A stretch of DNA of 64,000 bases from Aquilaria yunnanensis (lineage: Eukaryota; Streptophyta; Magnoliopsida; Malvales; Thymelaeaceae), in assembly GCA_039654915.1 (NCBI GenBank), contig CM077596.1, positions 74,897,751-74,961,750 of the forward strand, in the 5' to 3' direction. Shown here one piece after another: positions 1-11,681 of this stretch. Within the stretch, counting starts at the first letter, position 1. Every line of letters starts with the position of its first letter. The position numbers were made by a program, and so were the translations under genes. The notes below the pieces were generated by a model. It was not told the origin of the DNA. It saw nothing but the letters and a program-made list of their open reading frames with translations, and did not search any database.

Positions 1-3000
1 AATTAGAACGAATTTTTGGTGGCTTAGGACTCTACTATTGTAATACAAAGAGAATTCATAGACTGGATGATTATTGTAGTAAAATAGAGTTTCTCATGGT
101 ACTTTAATGTTAGGAAGTTCTTATCAAAATTATTGGAAAGTGATTATATAGGAGAGTAGCAATTTAAAAGATAGCAATACTCAACTTTTAAAGCATAAAA
201 ATGATTGACACTCATTGCAGAAAAAAAATCAAACAATATTGTGTTTGGTTAGGCTGGAAAATATTTTCTTGGATTCTTATTTCCTTGAGAAAGATGTTTC
301 ATTAATAGTTTATTGAAAAAATCATTTTCCTACAGAATAAGTTGCTTTTCAAAAACTGTGAATAGATGATCTCTACTAGAAAATTACAATTCAAGAAATT
401 ATTTCTCAAACTAATCAATCACAATATTATTTCGATTTTTTTTCCTATAATTGATAGTCTATCTTTTTTATACTATAAGAGGACGTTTGGTTCAACGATT
501 CTCAAAATCCTTGGAAACAAGATTGTGAGAAAGTAACCTTCATAGAAAGTGAGAATCCATAAAAATATAATCCTAGTTTTATCCCACAAAGAATAAAGAT
601 TAACTTTTTTATGTTTGGTTGAGGTATTTCCATATTGCTTGAAGGTTTGAGCAGTGTAGCTAAAATGAAACTTTTTAAACTTTATGGTATACTTATAAAT
701 TTTTTTAAAAATTTAGAGACTAAATGTGCAATTTTTAAGGACCAATTTGTTAACTTTCAAAAGTTTAGAGACTAAATATATAACTTTTAATGACTATTTT
801 ATAAAATTTTTAAAGTTTAAGGATTAAAGTGTAAATACTTGAAAGTTCAAGTGGTATTTTTAAGTTTTCTTGCTTTCGGACGGTTTGTGTCACTTAGGAA
901 TACCTTTTTATCTTTTTGACTTATGTAAAATATTTTAGCACGTTCACCTGTTTAATTTTAAGCATGAAAAATGTTGTGAATTTAACATTCCTGACGAAAT
1001 TAAACTATTGTACAAAAAGGAGTTTTGTTGGGTTGGCCTGACCCGAATTAGTTTTGTTTGGGCATGTTTTTGGTTTGTCTTACCAGTGATTGGGAAATTG
1101 TTTTACATTGTCTTGTAACCGTTTTTTTGCTTTGCACGGCTATTCTAGCATCTCTCGCTCTCCACCATCATTTACGAAGAAGCGGAAGATGGGAGGATTT
1201 TGGCTTCACAGATGTTCTATGTGCACATTACTCTTCATTGTCGTTTCCAAGGACGCGAGAGATGGAGGGATTTTGTCATCGCTTTTCACTGTTGTTTTGG
1301 AGGAAGTGAAAGATGGAGGGGATTGTCTTCCAAATTGAAGAAAGGGGCAGCAGAACAATGTAAGAGACTAATGGAAGTTGTTCAAATCGAGTGGGGATCG
1401 ATGAACTAATCAGAGGTTGGGTTTTGTGCTTATCGCTTCCACTAGATTGGAATTGCAAACCTGATTGCAAACATCAGAGACGCCTAGATGGGGTGTCTGA
1501 TGGAGGGATAAGAGTTGAGGAAATCTAATCATTTGGGCCAGCCTCTGTACTTTTCTCATTAAAAATAATCCATTATTTATTTATTTATTTTGTCTAAATC
1601 TAATCATTTGAAAGACACTCTATCTGATTAATAATCGTTTGAATATATTTTTTTAAACGTTATTAATTTTTATGAATTTGTTTCCTTACCCATCCACGAA
1701 AAAAAACCAACAAAAAAAATCTTTTTTTTAAAAAAATATGGGTAAAAAGTATGTCTTGAACCTTTTTATGCATAACTTTTAATTGATATACAAACTAATC
1801 AAATAATTACTATATATTGAAGTAATTACTAATAACTCATTTAAAAAAATTAACATATTACCCTAGAGTGATTTGTATTTAAAGTTAATTAATAATTAAA
1901 TCCCGAGAATTGTGTGCTTATGTCATATTGGCCACAAGAATCACGTCATAGAATTGGGTCATGATTTTAAATTGTGTTTGCTGACATGTTTTTCCCTTCA
2001 ATATTTTCTCAATTGTTCTGTATGCTCGTTGGTATCAATTCTTACAAAGAAACCAATTTTTTAACATATCCTTTAAATTCAGTTTGAAGTTCTTGAGGCC
2101 AGTGGATCGGGTAAACCCGGAGATCAAATTGAGCTTTGCTGGGCAGGAAGGCTCAATTGAAGAAATTACCCAGCCACAAGCCCCATTTTCTCCGACGGGT
2201 AGGCCGAGGCTCAACTTCAGTGACGGCCCATCGCCATATTAAACGTTCTAGCAACTGCATCCGACTCTGGTTGCCCGACCCGTCATCTTTCATTGGGCCA
2301 AGTTGAGCTTGCCCTAAGGTCGTAGGCGCAGAAATATCTTTTCCTTGGCGCAGCACTCTTGTAAGAGGTGTGTCTTTGATACTTATAATTTGGGGGAAAA
2401 AGGAGGGATGCTTAAAGTAGCAGTATAATTGTTTGCTTACAAATGTTGTTTAGAATCAGAACAACCGAGATGCCCACTAGATTTCTAACCCAAAGAATTA
2501 AGAATCTTTAATAAAATAAAAGGTGTTGTAAAAGTGGCAAATTTGCCACTAAGTTATAGAAGATAGACTAGTAATTCTGCCACTGTTTTTTTTTACAGGA
2601 AAATTTGTCATTAATACTTTCATTGTGGACAATTTTGTCACTAGCTATTAAATAATAGGAATATTTCAATTGTTCAAAGAATATTTTATGGCACAATTTT
2701 TAAACTAGTTTTTGAAAATTTTCTCCTTAACCTTTAGCTACTCAAACATTTTCACAACATCTAAATGAGTTAAAAACCTTGTAGTTGATGACACACGCCC
2801 ATTGTTGAGCCTGTTTATTTTCATATTCCCCATTGTTATTGATCAATCCTCGACTGCCATTGTCATTGATTTTTTATTCTAGAATTGCAATGTCTTTAGA
2901 TTTAGTACTATATGCATTAATCGAACTCTGTTTCATCAATTTTGTTCTAAGGAGCAGGATATGTAAAACAATGGAGGTAATGCCAGCAACGTAAAGTGTG

Positions 3001-4574
3001 GACAATGGTAAAGGGTATAGAGGTTTGCTAGAGCAAATAAGATAGTAAAAATGATAGATTTAAAAATTTAGGGTCAAGATATTATGTAAAGAAAACTTGG
3101 AATTAAAACGTGGCATTTTTTTTATTTTTCGCATTTGCCACATTGACCAATTTTAGTTGTTGGTGATAGATTTGCTCCCAACACAAAACCCCCCCATTGC
3201 CTCCTTCTCTGACCTTGCCCTCTATCCCTCCGTCATCTCCTCCCCCAACCTTATGCCTTTATCCCTTTGTTACCTCTTCAATTCAATCCAGCCAATCTTG
3301 CCCACTACCCAGTAAATAAGGGATTTTCAAAGTTGTAGTTTGGAAGAAATGATGTGAGACATCCAATGTTGCACTCAAAGCAAAAGAGAATGTAATAGTC
3401 ATTTTAGTTGCTAAAACATATTAAAAGAAGAAATGATGTAAAGAATTTGAGATAACCCAAAAAAGAAGATGGTGAAGAAACCTAGAATAGAGAGGGTATA
3501 TTCTGTACCTCTAGGTTTTGATATTTCATTATTTCCTTTAAAGCAAAAACTAATGGAATTAGAGGGTTTTTTAGGAAAAAATAACAATAAACTCACTTAG
3601 ATGTATACATGCATGCACATATATACAAATATTGGTTTATTTGGAACATGCTTCGTAGATTATGGTAGTAGGTGTATCTAGGAAACATGTTTTTTTTTTT
3701 AATCCTTAGAATTGCCTACCCTACAAGTTTAAGAATTTAAGGAGCAAGGGAATAGGGAGTTTTGTGTTGAGCTAGGGCTGGGATGTGACAAGGAAAAACC
3801 CTTATCATCTCGCTGAAGCTGCAGAGCCAGGAAACATGTCTTAAATATGCCATTAATGCAAGAGATTGACTTAGCAGCTGGTGTAAATACATTACTATAC
3901 AGGTTATCCATTCTTTTTGCTCCTAAAGGTCGGCTGTTTTGGAGTGTCTTCACTCACCTTGAATTCTTATTTTTTGTTTAAATAAATTTAAAAATTACAC
4001 AAGATTTTAACTTATGTGCATATAATGAATAAACTCAATCAATTTTTATGATCTACATGAATAAAGAGTTAAATCCAACTTCTGATTTAATATATTATGA
4101 ATTTAACATATTACCATAAAAAAGATTTAACATATCTCATGTAGTTCAGAATGTTTGTAACTTTTTATTTTTTTAAAAAAATTATGAATGTTGCAACACA
4201 TAAATATGTTTTTTTTAAAAAATTATTTTTGAACTTGTGTGAAAATCCGGATACGACTGCACTAATTTTGAACGAAAATAAATATAGTAAGTCTAATAAT
4301 GCACATTTCAAAAGCAAGTTATAATCAACTCAAAAGCATGAACAAATTCAAATTTGCACGTTTCTTCTTTTGAGTATAAAACTTACGAGGGAACGACAAA
4401 ATTTGGAAGTTGTATACATAGAGAAATGTGACAAACATTTTGAGACACATAAAAATATTAAAAAAAACACACAAACATTTCAGGATGAGGTAATATTATG
4501 AATTTTATGAAAATTATATTACATAACAGAAGAATTATGCCAAAATAAATGGATTCTTACTCTTTATGTACTGT
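1..4574. other. AT-rich intergenic sequence with decayed repeats, no gene seen
   Basis: No reading frame here has a recognisable domain; the longest are short and scattered. About 480-640 contains a 'gtttggtt' stretch like the ends of PIF/Harbinger or hAT MITEs. About 690-850 has several variants of 'agagactaaa..gtgcaa', a pattern common in old plant transposon ends. About 1040-1500 and 2090-2400 are less AT-rich and could be old captured or exonic sequence, but no family was recognised. No matching terminal repeats were found for any of these. Confidence 0.4.
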
Positions 4575-4959
4575 TTGAGGAGTATTTTTTTGTACACAAA
4601 AAACATCTATCTATGATACGAGATACTTTATAGTATAGTGGAATGAGGAACATCTGTTTTTTTTTTCAAAGATCTGAAGGACATCAAAACCAACATTAAT
4701 TATCATTATGTGGTGAAATGATGGAAGCTAGAGTTAAACTTGGGATATTTACTAATGTCCCATAACCACTTTTTCAAGTGGCCGGGATGAGGAGAATTTT
4801 TTTTTTTAGTATGTAGAATAATCTATACACATATGTAGGGTATGATAATTTATAGTATAAAAAACATGGAATGCCTCCAGTTTTTTGGACATGAAGCACA
4901 TCTGAAATATAATTAATCGGAAATTTCAAATTAATTGGGAGTGATGAAGGCCTACCAGC

Positions 4960-5490
4960 TAGGGGTGGAAACGAGTCAAGCCGTTTATCAAACAGTTCGG
5001 GCTCGAACTTAGTTTTTTTGTTATCGAGCCGAGCCTAACGAGCCTCGAGCCGAGCTTTGAGCCGTAGGATAAGTTCGAATCCTTAACGAGCCGAGCTTCG
5101 AGCCAGGTAATGTTTGGCTCAAATCCTTATCGAGCCTAACGAGCCTGGTAAGGAAATTAATATAATACTCTTTCTATCCCAAATTCTTTGCACCATTCAC
5201 TTTTTAGCAATTAATATATGATTTTTTATTTTCAACATTTTAGTATATAAATGAAAAACTTTTATATATGAATGATAAATCAAGATCTATGTGTTTTTCA
5301 AAACGAGCTCAATTTGAGCTTCGAGCCTATTGAGCTACCGAGCTGAACTCGAACTTTTTCGAGTCGAGCTTCGAGCCTTATTTTCCGAGCTCGTCAAGCT
5401 CGAGCTGAGCTTCAAGTCGAGCCAGTTCTTAACGAGCTGAGCTTCGAGCCTAAAGGTGTTTGGGCTCGGCTCGGCCCGTTTCCACCCCTA
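4960..5490. mobile_element. hAT-type MITE 1 (TAGGGGTGGAAACG ends)
   Basis: The left end reads TAGGGGTGGAAACGAG and the right end is its inverted form, CGTTTCCACCCCTA. The 8-bp flanks are CTACCAGC (4952-4959) and CCACCAGC (5491-5498), matching 7 of 8, as expected for an old hAT target duplication. The interior is a run of diverged 'cgagccgagct' blocks. A start of a Tc1/mariner-like end (about 5167, 'ctctttctatccc') lies inside it without a visible partner. No transposase is encoded, so it is non-autonomous. Confidence 0.85.
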
Positions 5491-5498
5491 CCACCAGC

Positions 5499-6168
5499 TA
5501 GGGTTGTAAACGAACTGAATGAACACGAGCAAGCCATGTTCACGTTCATTCGTTTAACTTTAAACGAACACAAACAATAAACCCACGCAACTTCTCTATT
5601 CATGTTTGTTCGTTTATTAATAACCGAACACGAACACGAACAATTAAACCTGATGACTGCTACCAATCTAAATTAGAGTGAGTCTAACAATGACCAACAA
5701 GGTAATAGGCAATGGTGAAAGAGATTATGGGTTATGGCAATGGGGCTCAGCCTGATGCTGCAGCAGGTTCACGCTACGAAAAAAATGACTGATTATGTTT
5801 GGGGAAACAAAAACAATATATTAATTTAGGAAATATTTGAGCATAATCATATGAGTGAAGTAGGCAGACACTAATAAAAATGCATGATCTATAAAACATA
5901 TATAATAATAAATGTACAGCTAATATATAAATAAAAAAATAAATTAATATAAATGAACAAATAAATAAATGAACATAAACAAACAATAACCGAACAGTTC
6001 ATAAAAGTAAATAAATGAACGGGACATTGTTTATGTTTGTTCATTTAACTAATCGAACAGAAAAATATGTTCGTATTCGTTCGTTTAACTAAATAAACGA
6101 ATATAAACAAACTCTTACCGAACGGTTCATAAACAGTTCACTGAACGTTATATTCATTTACACCCCTA
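5499..6168. mobile_element. hAT-type MITE 2 (TAGGGTTGTAAACG ends)
   Basis: It begins TAGGGTTGTAAACGAA and ends with the inverted counterpart TTCATTTACACCCCTA. Both flanks are the same 8-bp word CCACCAGC (5491-5498 and 6169-6176), a perfect hAT-size duplication. The interior is rich in 'cgaacacgaac' and 'aataaatgaac' blocks that face each other near both ends, giving long subterminal inverted repeats. It abuts MITE 1 with only the shared 8-bp target between them. No transposase is encoded. Confidence 0.87.
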
Positions 6169-6400
6169 CCACCAGCTCCACTGAGTCTCTTAACCACTTT
6201 GTCAAGTGGTTGTAACTTGTAAGAATGTGTATACGTGTATCTTTGTATTTTTACAAGTACATAGAATAAAATTTACGTTATAATATAGGAAATTGATGAA
6301 TTTTTATTTTTTGGACCTAAAATATATTCAAATATTAATCAACATTATATGATAGAGTGAAGCCATAGTCGAGCTTCAAACCTCAATGTCCGTCTTTTAA

Positions 6401-7262
6401 ACATGGAATAATTATTTATCGGCCTTGAAGACACCGCGAGCAAGCAATTATAAGACAAATTAATAATCACTCCTCTTTAATTGTTAGTTTTTTCTCAACT
6501 CTTCAAACCTCTATCATCTCAAAAAATATTAAAAAATAGAACAAATAAAAAAAATCATCTACGACTTGAGCTTATAATAAGTATGGACTTGCGACAGAGG
6601 TAGGATTTCATGTTAGGGGTGGGGTTTAGGAATTTTTAATATAAAATTTATATATAAAAATAATTTATTCAAATTACAAAAAAAATACCAAAATTATAAT
6701 TTGAGTCCTTGTAATTAAAGACATTGAAACTTACTAATTTCAATCTCCACAATTATGTAGCAACTTTAGCATAAAATTAATTGAAATCGGTAACAAAAAA
6801 ATAAAAAGATAAAGAACAAAAATAACTCTCATAAATTTGGTGGTAGGCAACATAAAGAATTGAGAAGTTGCAATTGTAGGTTTCAAGTTGTAAAAATTAT
6901 TGTGGCAGTAGTCTACCATTTTTTATCGAGTATAGCAGTATAGATTCTATACTATTTTGATGAACAAAAAAATCATTGTAAAAACCACTAAATAAAATCA
7001 ATGAACATACAAATAAAAAAATCACTAAAAAGCAAAAATTGCTATGTGATGTTTTATGACTCTCTGTTGCTATAAGTTTTTTTTTTGTTTTGTGTGATTT
7101 CTCTATCTTGATTTTGTACACCCCAAGAATAAATTAAGTGGTTTTTATATTTGAGCCAATATGATTGCTTGTCTTTTACTTACATCCTAAGCCACTTGAC
7201 GAACGTGACAATAAAAACATAAAAAAACTAATTACATTTTCAATTGAAAGTAAAAACTAAGG
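6401..7262. other. AT-rich intergenic sequence, nothing recognised
   Basis: Low-complexity A- and T-rich sequence with short reading frames only. No terminal repeats, gene motifs or RNA-gene signatures were found. Confidence 0.4.
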
Positions 7263-7272
7263 CTAATATATT

Positions 7273-8375
7273 GGCCAAACTACCTCTTTAGTCTATGAGC
7301 TCGACTAACCAGGACACTTAACCACCTGAACTTACACTCGGTTCAACTCAACCCTTAAACTTGCTAAAGTGGGTCAGGTAACCCCTTTGGCTAATCCGTG
7401 TCTGTCATATGATGGGCTTTCACAGACGCCATCTAACTCCATCTGTCTGGGTAAAAGAAATGACAACACCCGTGGTTCAGTGGCACATGAAACCTTAGGA
7501 CTATAATTATAAGTTTAGATAAACTATAGGGAGTAAATGTGTAATCTTTTTACAATATAACAAGGGAAGGAGAAACTACAAAAACTATCCTAAACTTCTT
7601 AATGTTTCACAGATTTACCATGATATTGTAAACATTACAAAGAAGCTACCATCTTCATCGAGACCTCTCTACCTTTTCCTAATCCATTCTCTAATCTTCC
7701 TCAAATAGCATAAAAATTAATAAACCCAGTCCAATATACATTATATCTCAATTCATTATCATCAATCCTTTACTTTTGCTAGTGAACCCATATTCAAATT
7801 CATTCCTATGCTACAACTCACGTGAATGCGGAAGACGAACCTTAGGCCGGTTCAGAGCCACCCAATTCCCCCAATAAATTTGAGGCCAAGTCTAGCACGT
7901 GCAACCAATCCCTGTGCCGCCAGGCCCCATACGATTTACCAATTTCCTACATTTTTTGTTTGAGGAATTCGCCCATAGGAAAACACCTATTTTCTCTTTA
8001 CTCTGGCTTATGTTCCAAATTCCGTAGCGGATTTATATCATTGGAATTGGTTTTCATGGCACAAGCAACACCAATCACGAAGATTGGATTCTTGGTTTTC
8101 TTGCGCGATAGTTTGGTTGAAGAATATATTGACAACAGAAAGTCATCTTTGATTGTTTCTAGAGGGTTTCACAGAAGAAGATGGCTAGAAAACGGATGAA
8201 TATGATTAGTAAATGGGGATGAATAACACTAAGCACGTGACATGTATGAGTCAAGTCAAAAGGGTTGACTGACCCACTTTAGCAAGTTCGGGAGCTGAGT
8301 TTGACCGAGTTCAAGTTTAAGGGAGTAAGTTTCCTAATTAATCAAGTTTAGGGACTGGGAGGGTATTTTGGCCGC
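7273..8375. mobile_element. MULE-like element with TIRs of about 120 bp
   Basis: The left end (GGCCAAACTACCTC) and the reverse complement of the right end (GGCCAAAATACCCTC) continue in parallel for about 120 bp, including the shared block AACTTGCTAAAGTGGGTCAG. Flanking copies of CTAATATATT (7263-7272 and 8376-8385) fit the 9-10 bp target duplication of Mutator-like elements. The right end has two or three extra bases (gc/gcc) outside the TTTTGGCC terminus. The interior holds a 79-codon frame at 7960-8199 without recognisable domains, so the element is non-autonomous. Confidence 0.82.
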
Positions 8376-8385
8376 CTAATATATT

Positions 8386-9945
8386 AACAATGGGTAAAAA
8401 GTTTTGAATAAAAAAGTTTAAATTATTATTATTTTTTACTTTCTTTTCTATTTGTGTTGTTATATATATATATTACTATTTATTTTTTAAAAAAATATTA
8501 GGGGTGGCCGCTGGATGGTCCACAATCATTGTTATGTCGAAGGCAAAATAAACAATTTTGTCTCCAAACATTTATGATTATGACCCCTTTGGCAGCAACT
8601 CTTGCCATTATCTTTAAGACAAGATTAACATTTCTTAACTAATTTTTTCTAGTCGCATATTTTCTAGGTTTCTAATACCAATGGTTAAACTAATTTTCTT
8701 CAAAACATCTCCTTGTTGTATATTTTGGCTCAAATTTAAAGGGTACTAATTATATACTTGGATTGCAACGCTTTGTATATTAATTGAAGTGTATTTATGT
8801 TTTCTAGTTTGATATATATTGGTTTGGTTTAGTTTTTTTATTTATTTAGGAATTGAATGTAGCTTATAAAAAGACATATTGTGGTAGAATTTTGAGTATT
8901 AGAGAAAAACTAATATTGTGAGGAGACAATATATGAGGAATTTCAAAAGAGACAAAGGTTTGAAAGCAAGGAGGAGTAGGATGAGAAACCTTTTATAATT
9001 CTCATATTTTGCATTTGTGTAAGCCTAAGATATTATGCTGTTAGTGGTGTGTAAGAGATCTATAAGCTAATGTGAATACTAAGAACATACTTCTACCATA
9101 ATCTCTATATTTTGTTAAAGTAAATTTTTCTTATCTATGTATGTAGGCTAGTTAAGAACCAAATCAATTAAATTTTTGTATATTTATTTGACCTCATTTA
9201 TTGTTCTGTTGCGCCTGATGGATGATGGATGAATGTTTTTTTAGCCAACATTTATAATTTTAAACTAATTGGTCGTGTTCCCTTCAACCTCTGAAATCTA
9301 GATTAGTTTTGAAAAATCCAAATGTATTTTTCTTTCCTTTCAATGTTCCATAGTTGTGTTTCCACATCTATAATATTGGGTTCATGGATCCCCTTTTTCT
9401 ACAAAGATATTCATAAGGGACACATAATTTAGCAATTGGGCTACCTTTATTTTTTAATGAATCTTCATAATTTTCATAATATATATCTATTGAAACAAAA
9501 GAATGTGTCACCTTTAGCTTAATAATAAAAAAAATGTCATTCTCTTCTCTCCACTGATAATTAAAATAACAGAGACCCATGAACATTAATATATTTTCCA
9601 ATATTTTGCCGCCGCATTTTCTCTTATAACATATGAAAAAATTAAAGAGCTAGTTGGACATATGAAGTCAAAAAGCCAAGTGAGAAGGAATATATAAGCT
9701 TACAGATTTGATGGAATTTTTGTCCTTTACATTCTATACAACACACACACACACACACACACATGCATCCATGCATGTTATTTCCTACAAATAAATGTTT
9801 AATTCAACATGAAGTGACCTACCTGCAATTCAAGATGAATACTATTGACCTCTCAGTTCAGTTTACATATATACTGTCAATTATTTGGTTCACTAATTAA
9901 GGGTTAGTTTGCATAGTATTAAGTCAAATTAATTTAGAATTACTT
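8386..9945. other. AT-rich intergenic sequence with one CA microsatellite
   Basis: No gene found. A dinucleotide run (AC)n lies at about 9739-9762, followed by 'atgcatccatgcatg', and a short (TA)n run lies near 8461-8474. Otherwise the stretch is simple AT-rich sequence. Confidence 0.45.
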
Positions 9946-10617
9946 ATTTTATTTGGGTAAAATTCACGAAGGGTCATTTAGCTTATTTTCCTATCCTAAA
10001 TGGACACCTGACATTAAGATTGTATATTAACGCACCTTACTTCTTATTGCACATTTTAATTAGGTACTTTCCATCAATTCTACTGTCAAGTTTAACAGAA
10101 AATGCTGCATGACATTAATTAACTTTAAAATAAATTTAAGATGACAATTTTGATTGTTAAACTTTTTCTAATCAATAATTCTAAAGCTTAAACTTCATAG
10201 ACTTTTGTTTACACCTCAATCTTCGAACGCCAACCACCACCCGTGTAGCCCTACCTAGAGCAGCACCTTCAACTCATCCTCTCCATTGTTATTAGGCCCG
10301 ACTCTCTCCAATGTCACCAGTCCATTTTAAGACAAAACAATCCCTAAATTCCAAGAAAATCTAATTTATAGGGCTATGAATCCAATAAAACAACCATGAA
10401 TTGAACAAATCAAATGCATCTGAGGCAAAATCTCTCAAGAAGTAGAATTCTAACTAATTAACTAGATTTATGTCATAACTCAATCAATGTCAAAACATAC
10501 CAAATTGAAGAACAAAGTTAAAAACAATTACAAGAAAAATTAAAGAAACAAACAAGCAAAAGAACCACAAATAAAAAACAATCAGGAAAGAAAGAAAGAA
10601 ATTGTACTTTTGATAAA

Positions 10618-10672
10618 TATATATATGTATGTGTGTGTGGGGGGAGGGGGGGGGGGGGGGGGGGGGGGGGGG
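10618..10672. repeat. (TA)n-(TG)n run followed by a 27-base G tract
   Basis: A short TA and TG dinucleotide run leads into GGGGGGA-type sequence and then an unbroken G tract at 10646-10672. Its length in the assembly may be unreliable, because long G homopolymers are hard to sequence. It lies inside the Pack-MULE-like element, just before the GC-rich cargo. Confidence 0.9.
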
Positions 10673-10996
10673 AGAATGGCTCGATGGGACGAAGAAGAGA
10701 GAATCACAAAGAGCAAGAGAAAATCAAAAGGTCCTTAAGCTTTTAACCAGGGCGCTGGAGTTCCTCCTCAATCTTGACATCCTTAGATTCTCTTTCTTGG
10801 AGACCAAACACAGCCAATGGCCAAGGGACGCTGACAACGTCGACGACCTCCTATGGGTTCGCCTGCTCTGCTTACCACTTCAACTGCAACCTCCCATCCC
10901 CTGGATCCGTTTGCCCCGCACGACAAGGAGTTGCCATTGCTCACCATTGCTGATGCAGATGTTCTTTCCTCTCTCGGTTCTGAATACGTCTGTCGC

Positions 10997-11081
10997 TTCA
11001 ACGGAGCTCATGGGGTCATGGGTCTGGGTCAGGGCTCCATCTCGTTCATTGCCTCCTTGTCGCAGATTCGGGAACAAGTTA
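10997..11081 (+). pseudogene. Captured fragment of a plant aspartyl protease
   Basis: The frame from 10997 reads FNGAHGVMGLGQGSISF, close to the plant pepsin-like (A1) protease signature 'GVMGLGRGPISF'. The next part of the family, 'RRFGNK', follows in a different frame at about 11060-11080 (CRRFGNK), so the piece is frameshifted. Neither catalytic Asp motif (DTGS/DTGT) is present. It sits within a MULE-like element and is joined directly to a glycosyltransferase fragment of opposite orientation, so it is a transposon-carried gene piece, not a working protease. Confidence 0.72.
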
Positions 11082-11200
11082 TACACGGCATTGTCCGCCC
11101 ATGATTGGGTGAAGAAAGGTGCGCCATTGATACCAGACCCTCGAGCCACTTCTAGAGACCAAGGAATCACAGGATCATAAATCAGGAACTTGGGCGGGTT
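11082..11200 (-). pseudogene. Captured fragment of a UGT74-like UDP-glycosyltransferase
   Basis: On the minus strand the frame from 11200 downwards includes IYDPVIPWSLEVAR and GAPFFTQSWADNAVYN. These match the N-terminal acceptor-side region of plant UGT74-type glucosyltransferases (typically 'YDSFLPWALDVA' and 'GAAFFTQSCAVNAIY'). Only about 40 residues are present; the C-terminal PSPG sugar-donor box is absent. The frame runs on into unrelated sequence where the protease fragment starts (about 11081), marking a fusion junction. It cannot encode an active transferase. Confidence 0.75.
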
Positions 11201-11681
11201 CGCAGGGGAATTCTGGTTCTAGATTAAATCAAACCAAAATTCAGATGTGAAAGGCCATATCAACTACATCTTCTGCGTTAACTTCAATCCTCATTCTAAT
11301 ATCACTATTTCAGCAAAATTCTGAACACCCCGTAACAAGGCGGGACGGTGGGCAGGGCGGCTTGTTTCTCATTTCGCCAGATCTAATGCATGCAAAATCG
11401 CACTTCTGAGGAAGAGAAATCAGATGATAGATTTAGATATCACACGTTTAAATTGTTGATAGGAAAAATTAGAGAACTAACTAGAAGTGTTATTTTAAGA
11501 TTTATTCTAATATTTTTTATGCATGCCAGTATTTTCCATCAAATTTTATGGTGAAATTGATGGAAAATACGCCATTAAGATGCCTAACGGGAAGTAAGAT
11601 ACTTGGATATGTTAGCCTTAAAGTTAGGTACCCAGAAGAAAATAAGCTAGGTTATCCCATGGACTTTACCCCATTTTATTT

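Larger units (their letters stand above)
4575..6400. repeat. Degenerate tandem repeat, unit about 200 bp, three copies, split by two MITEs
   Basis: Three diverged copies follow one another: about 4575-4781, about 4788-6208 (interrupted by the two MITEs at 4960-6168) and about 6209-6400. Shared landmarks in each are a block near 'agta.atagaat', a block 'tttttggac..', and in the first two copies a closing 'taaccactt..tcaagtgg'. Without the two insertions the middle copy is about 200 bp, like its neighbours. No coding potential is seen. The nature of the array, satellite-like or the remains of a larger element, is unknown. Confidence 0.5.
9955..11672. mobile_element. Pack-MULE-like element carrying two host gene fragments
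   Basis: The ends are inverted repeats: left GGGTAAAATTCACG, right (reversed) GGGGTAAAGTCCATG, and similarity continues for roughly 200 bp on both sides (shared blocks include AGCTTATTTTC and CCATCAATT). Perfect 9-bp flanks ATTTTATTT lie at 9946-9954 and 11673-11681, the size expected for Mutator-like elements. The middle (about 10670-11400) is much richer in G and C than the ends and contains pieces of an aspartyl protease and a UDP-glycosyltransferase. No transposase is present. Copies of the same end family flank the elements at about 52965-54608 and 61811-63124. Confidence 0.87.

Noticed and set aside
10629..11180. 183-codon + strand frame
   Set aside because: It begins in the G homopolymer, crosses between unrelated captured fragments and shows protease similarity only in a small part, so it is a chance frame through transposon cargo.
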